From contig URIN01000070.1 in the NCBI GenBank assembly GCA_900547915.1, positions 1 through 7,242 on the forward strand: a stretch of DNA of 7,242 nt, read 5' to 3'. Numbering within the stretch: position 1 is the first letter of the stretch; every line of letters starts with the position of its first letter. The notes under the pieces were generated by a model. It saw nothing but the letters and a program-made list of their open reading frames with translations, had not been told where the DNA came from and made no database searches. Shown here in pieces: positions 4,790-7,242 of the stretch. This stretch comes from an uncultured Clostridium sp. Lineage in GTDB: Bacteria > Bacillota > Clostridia > Oscillospirales > Acutalibacteraceae. Made by a program: the position numbers and the translations under genes.

Positions 4790-7242
4790 ATGAAAAGACT
4801 GCTCAGTATGCTGCTTGCGGCCATATGCGCGGTGGGCACCGTTTCATTTTCCGCTACAGCAAATGCTACAAGCGATTCATACACACAGCTTATAAAAGCT
4901 GGCTTCCCATCTTCTTATGCAACAAAACTTTCAGCTCTCAAAGATAAATATCCAAATTGGAATTTTGAGCCTATGTTCGTTGGTGAAGAACTGGATGAAG
5001 CAGTGGCAAATGAAAGGTCTCCGCATTCCCAGCAGCTTATACAGAAAACCACTTCCAATAATTCAAGAAATTTTTACTGCACATGTTCATCATGCTATAA
5101 GAACGGCAATTATGTTATCCAAGAGGGAAGCAGCTGGGTATCTGCTTCTGAAAGTGCCGTTAAATACTATATGGACCCAATGAATTTCTTTGATGAAAAA
5201 TACATATTCCAGTTTGAGACAACCTCTTACAATTCTGCTCAGACAACTTCAGGAATAGAAACTATCATAAAAAACACATGGATGTATAATTCATATATTA
5301 CATATAAGGACAGCAACGGTAACACTCAGACATACAAAAGCTCCGCATACCCAAACGGAGTAAAATATTCACAGGCAATTCTTGATGCCGCAAAGGGCAG
5401 CGGAACAAGTGCATACTACCTTGCTTCACGAATAGTTCAGGAAGTCGGCGGTAAAACCAATTCCGCAGGAGGCGCTTGCGGCACGAATTCGTCCTATCCA
5501 GGTATATACAACTATTACAACATAGGCGCAAACACAGGTTATCTTGACGGGCTCAAATGGGCTGCCACCACATCATCAGGATACACAACAAATACAAACG
5601 CTAGACTCAGATCTGCACCTACAACAAATTCCACAAGCATAATAACAGTTCCATCCGGAACAAAAGTAAATGTACTGTCAGTGACCGGAGTTCAGGCTGA
5701 CGGTTATAAATGGTATCAGGTAAAAGTTACAGTCAATTCAAGAACATACAGCGGATATATACGAAGCGACCTGATAGATGACGGTGACAGATACAACAGA
5801 CCGTGGACAAACCCATACGATTCAATAGTAAACGGTGCAAAATATATAGCAACCAATTTTTCCGAAGACCAAAATACAGGCTATCTGCAAAAGTTCAATG
5901 TAAATCCCGAGTCATCGAATATGCATTCGCATGAGTATATGGCAAATGTTCAGGCTCCTTCTTCAGAAGCAGGCAACACCTACAAAGCCTATGTTGAGGC
6001 AGGACTTCTGTCTGCATCAAAAACATTTGTTATTCCCGTGTATGACAACAATGAACCAGGAATTACCGGGCTCAATGTTTATGCACGAGGCAACGGGGGC
6101 AAAAGCCTTTATCTTGAATGGAATGCAGTTGCAGGTGCCACATCATATAAGGTCTATATTGTGTCAGACACAACAAGTTATTTAAAAGGAACAGTTAAAG
6201 ATACTAAGTTCACATTCACAGATCTTACCCCGTCATGGGAATATGATGTTCTTATTGTTGCAAACGATTCAAAGAATTCAACAAGCGGAATTTATACAAT
6301 ATGCGCTGCTCCTGCACCTGTTGAAAACTTTGACGCTCAGCTTCTTGATTCAAACACCATAATGGCAACATGGGATACAACAAGCTGCCACGGATACTAT
6401 ATTGAATGGGCAACAGATAAAAACTTCACTCAAAACAAAAGCTCAAAATACATAACAAGCAGTTCAACAAGCAGTATCACAATTGATACGCCATACAACG
6501 CAGATAAGTATTATGTTCGCTTAAGAACATGGAAAACATTTAACGGCGGATACGTATTCGGCGATTTTGCACCTGTTAGTGATCTTACTGACAATCTTAT
6601 AATGCCGCAGGGTTTTAAAACTACATCGCGCGGCAATAACGGCAATTCACTTTCCATAGACTGGAACGATGTAACAGATTCAAGCGGATATAAGGTTTAC
6701 ATTGTTTCAGGAGACACAGAATATTTCAAAGGTGATGTTAAAGACAGCAGCTTCACATTTACAGATCTGACACCCGGCTGGGAATACGAGGTAAAAGTTG
6801 AGGCTTACAATGACAGCAAATCATCAGAAGCTCATTACAGAATATGTGCCGCTCCCGCAGCAGTTACCGGATTTAATGCGCAGATAGTTGACGAAAACAA
6901 TGTTAATCTTTCATGGGATACACAGGCAGGAAACGGGTATTTCATTCAGTGGGCAACAGACGCCGATTTTAAAAATAATGTAGGCAGCACAATTTTATCC
7001 TCACCTACAGTTACAAACTACAAAATGAGCTTTACTAATGCTTACGAGTACTACGTGCGCATCAGTTGCTTTAAAAACTTCAACGGCGAAAACATTTACG
7101 GCGATTATTCACAGACGATTAATCTTAATCTGATGCTGCCGCAGATAACAGGACTTAAAGTAACTTCTTACAGTAACAACGGTACAAGCGTTAATGTTGA
7201 CTGGAACGATGTAAAAGGCGCAGATGGCTACAGAGTCTATAT
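4790..7242 (+). CDS. Secreted cell-wall glucosaminidase (GH73-like) with nested SH3 and fibronectin III modules; 3' end outside the window
   Basis: The frame runs open from the ATG at 4790 to the right edge (817 codons). A signal peptide is clear: MKRLL, a hydrophobic core, and a likely ANA cleavage site after residue 26. Residues about 38-418 resemble Firmicute endo-beta-N-acetylglucosaminidases (LytD/COG4193, GH73-like): GFPSSYATKLSALKDKYPNW, YYMDPMNFF (near 128), IFQFE (Glu143), ASRIVQEVGG with the likely catalytic acid Glu218, YNYYNIGA (240-247), then RPWTNPYDSIVNGAKYI (from 337), YLQKFNV, HEYMANVQAPSSEA and FVIPVY. Such enzymes cut the N-acetylglucosaminyl bond of peptidoglycan. An SH3 domain (about 264-330) is inserted between YNYYNIGA and RPWTNPY, inside the catalytic domain. 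From residue 423 on, fibronectin III-like modules alternate in two types. Cys97, Cys99 and Cys102 form an unusual cluster. A role in wall turnover, cell separation or surface attachment is likely; whether an anchor follows is unknown. Confidence 0.9.
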   Translation, partial: MKRLLSMLLAAICAVGTVSFSATANATSDSYTQLIKAGFPSSYATKLSALKDKYPNWNFEPMFVGEELDEAVANERSPHSQQLIQKTTSNNSRNFYCTCSSCYKNGNYVIQEGSSWVSASESAVKYYMDPMNFFDEKYIFQFETTSYNSAQTTSGIETIIKNTWMYNSYITYKDSNGNTQTYKSSAYPNGVKYSQAILDAAKGSGTSAYYLASRIVQEVGGKTNSAGGACGTNSSYPGIYNYYNIGANTGYLDGLKWAATTSSGYTTNTNARLRSAPTTNSTSIITVPSGTKVNVLSVTGVQADGYKWYQVKVTVNSRTYSGYIRSDLIDDGDRYNRPWTNPYDSIVNGAKYIATNFSEDQNTGYLQKFNVNPESSNMHSHEYMANVQAPSSEAGNTYKAYVEAGLLSASKTFVIPVYDNNEPGITGLNVYARGNGGKSLYLEWNAVAGATSYKVYIVSDTTSYLKGTVKDTKFTFTDLTPSWEYDVLIVANDSKNSTSGIYTICAAPAPVENFDAQLLDSNTIMATWDTTSCHGYYIEWATDKNFTQNKSSKYITSSSTSSITIDTPYNADKYYVRLRTWKTFNGGYVFGDFAPVSDLTDNLIMPQGFKTTSRGNNGNSLSIDWNDVTDSSGYKVYIVSGDTEYFKGDVKDSSFTFTDLTPGWEYEVKVEAYNDSKSSEAHYRICAAPAAVTGFNAQIVDENNVNLSWDTQAGNGYFIQWATDADFKNNVGSTILSSPTVTNYKMSFTNAYEYYVRISCFKNFNGENIYGDYSQTINLNLMLPQITGLKVTSYSNNGTSVNVDWNDVKGADGYRVY
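5579..5776 (+). other. SH3 domain nested inside the glucosaminidase domain
   Basis: Residues about 264-329 read as a bacterial SH3 (SH3_3-type) domain: NARLRSAPTTNST at its start, VPSGTKVNVLSV, DGYKWYQVKV and GYIRSDLI at its end. Bacterial SH3 domains often bind the peptide part of peptidoglycan. Glucosaminidase motifs lie on both sides (DGLKWA just before, RPWTNPY just after), so this is a domain insertion rather than an end-to-end fusion. Confidence 0.8.
6056..7242 (+). repeat. Alternating fibronectin III-like modules, super-repeat of about 180 residues
   Basis: Two module types alternate. Type A (6056-6316, 6605-6859 and partial 7139-7242) has W-N-[AD]-V, a glycine or serine then YKVYIVS, FTFTDLTPxWEY and an ICAAPA end. 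Type B (6317-6604 and 6860-7138) has xWDT, GY[YF]IxWATD, YYVR and ends in LMLP or LIMP. The A-to-A distances are 549 and 534 bases (183 and 178 residues). The beta-strand pattern fits fibronectin III folds that act as spacers or carbohydrate/wall-binding modules in secreted clostridial enzymes. More copies may lie to the right. Confidence 0.82.

Noticed and set aside
4917..5183. Short open frames at 4917-5183 and 5931-6185 (+) and 5298-5531 (-)
   Set aside because: All lie inside the glucosaminidase gene in other frames; the domain motifs are found in the frame starting at 4790.

Overview
The window looks like chromosomal DNA of a low-GC Gram-positive bacterium of the Clostridia, plausibly the Ruminococcaceae/Oscillospiraceae or a relative. 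This is inferred from the AT-rich composition, strong GGAGG-type ribosome binding sites, near-consensus sigma-A promoters, a TTG start codon, a lipoprotein typical of Firmicutes, and a secreted glucosaminidase with SH3 and fibronectin III modules. No ribosomal or marker gene is present, so the genus cannot be fixed. No tRNA, rRNA, CRISPR array, insertion sequence or phage gene was seen.

Left part (1-3060, + strand): two glycosyltransferase genes in tandem, probably one transcription unit. The first is cut by the left edge and shows the C-terminal part of a GT2 enzyme with intact motifs. The second is a complete 664-residue fusion of an N-terminal GT8 domain to a second GT2 domain. The two GT2 regions are paralogues and share the same C-terminal tail of 14-residue helical repeats ending in a basic segment. 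In the second protein several diagnostic GT2 residues are changed, so that domain is probably catalytically dead or altered. The pair probably belongs to a surface polysaccharide or protein glycosylation cluster that continues to the left. A strong hairpin at 3073-3105 ends the unit and also serves the convergent gene.

Middle part (3126-4589, - strand): an XRE-family regulator followed by a substrate-binding lipoprotein of the TrpX-like ABC family (PF04392). Each has its own recognisable promoter. The lipoprotein gene starts with TTG and ends at the shared terminator, with no permease or ATPase gene beside it, so its transporter partners must lie elsewhere or be absent.

Right part (4590-7242): a 200-base divergent control region, then a secreted cell-wall glucosaminidase (GH73-like) on the + strand that runs off the right edge. 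Its catalytic domain is interrupted by an SH3 domain and is followed by alternating fibronectin III-like modules in a super-repeat of about 180 residues. The divergent region holds a dyad over the regulator's -10 box, a second imperfect dyad over the glucosaminidase -35 box, and phased AT repeats. The XRE protein may therefore control itself and possibly its divergent neighbour.

No wholly new system is evident. The most unusual items are the degenerate GT2 half of the GT8-GT2 fusion, the SH3-in-glucosaminidase arrangement, and the orphan TrpX-like lipoprotein.
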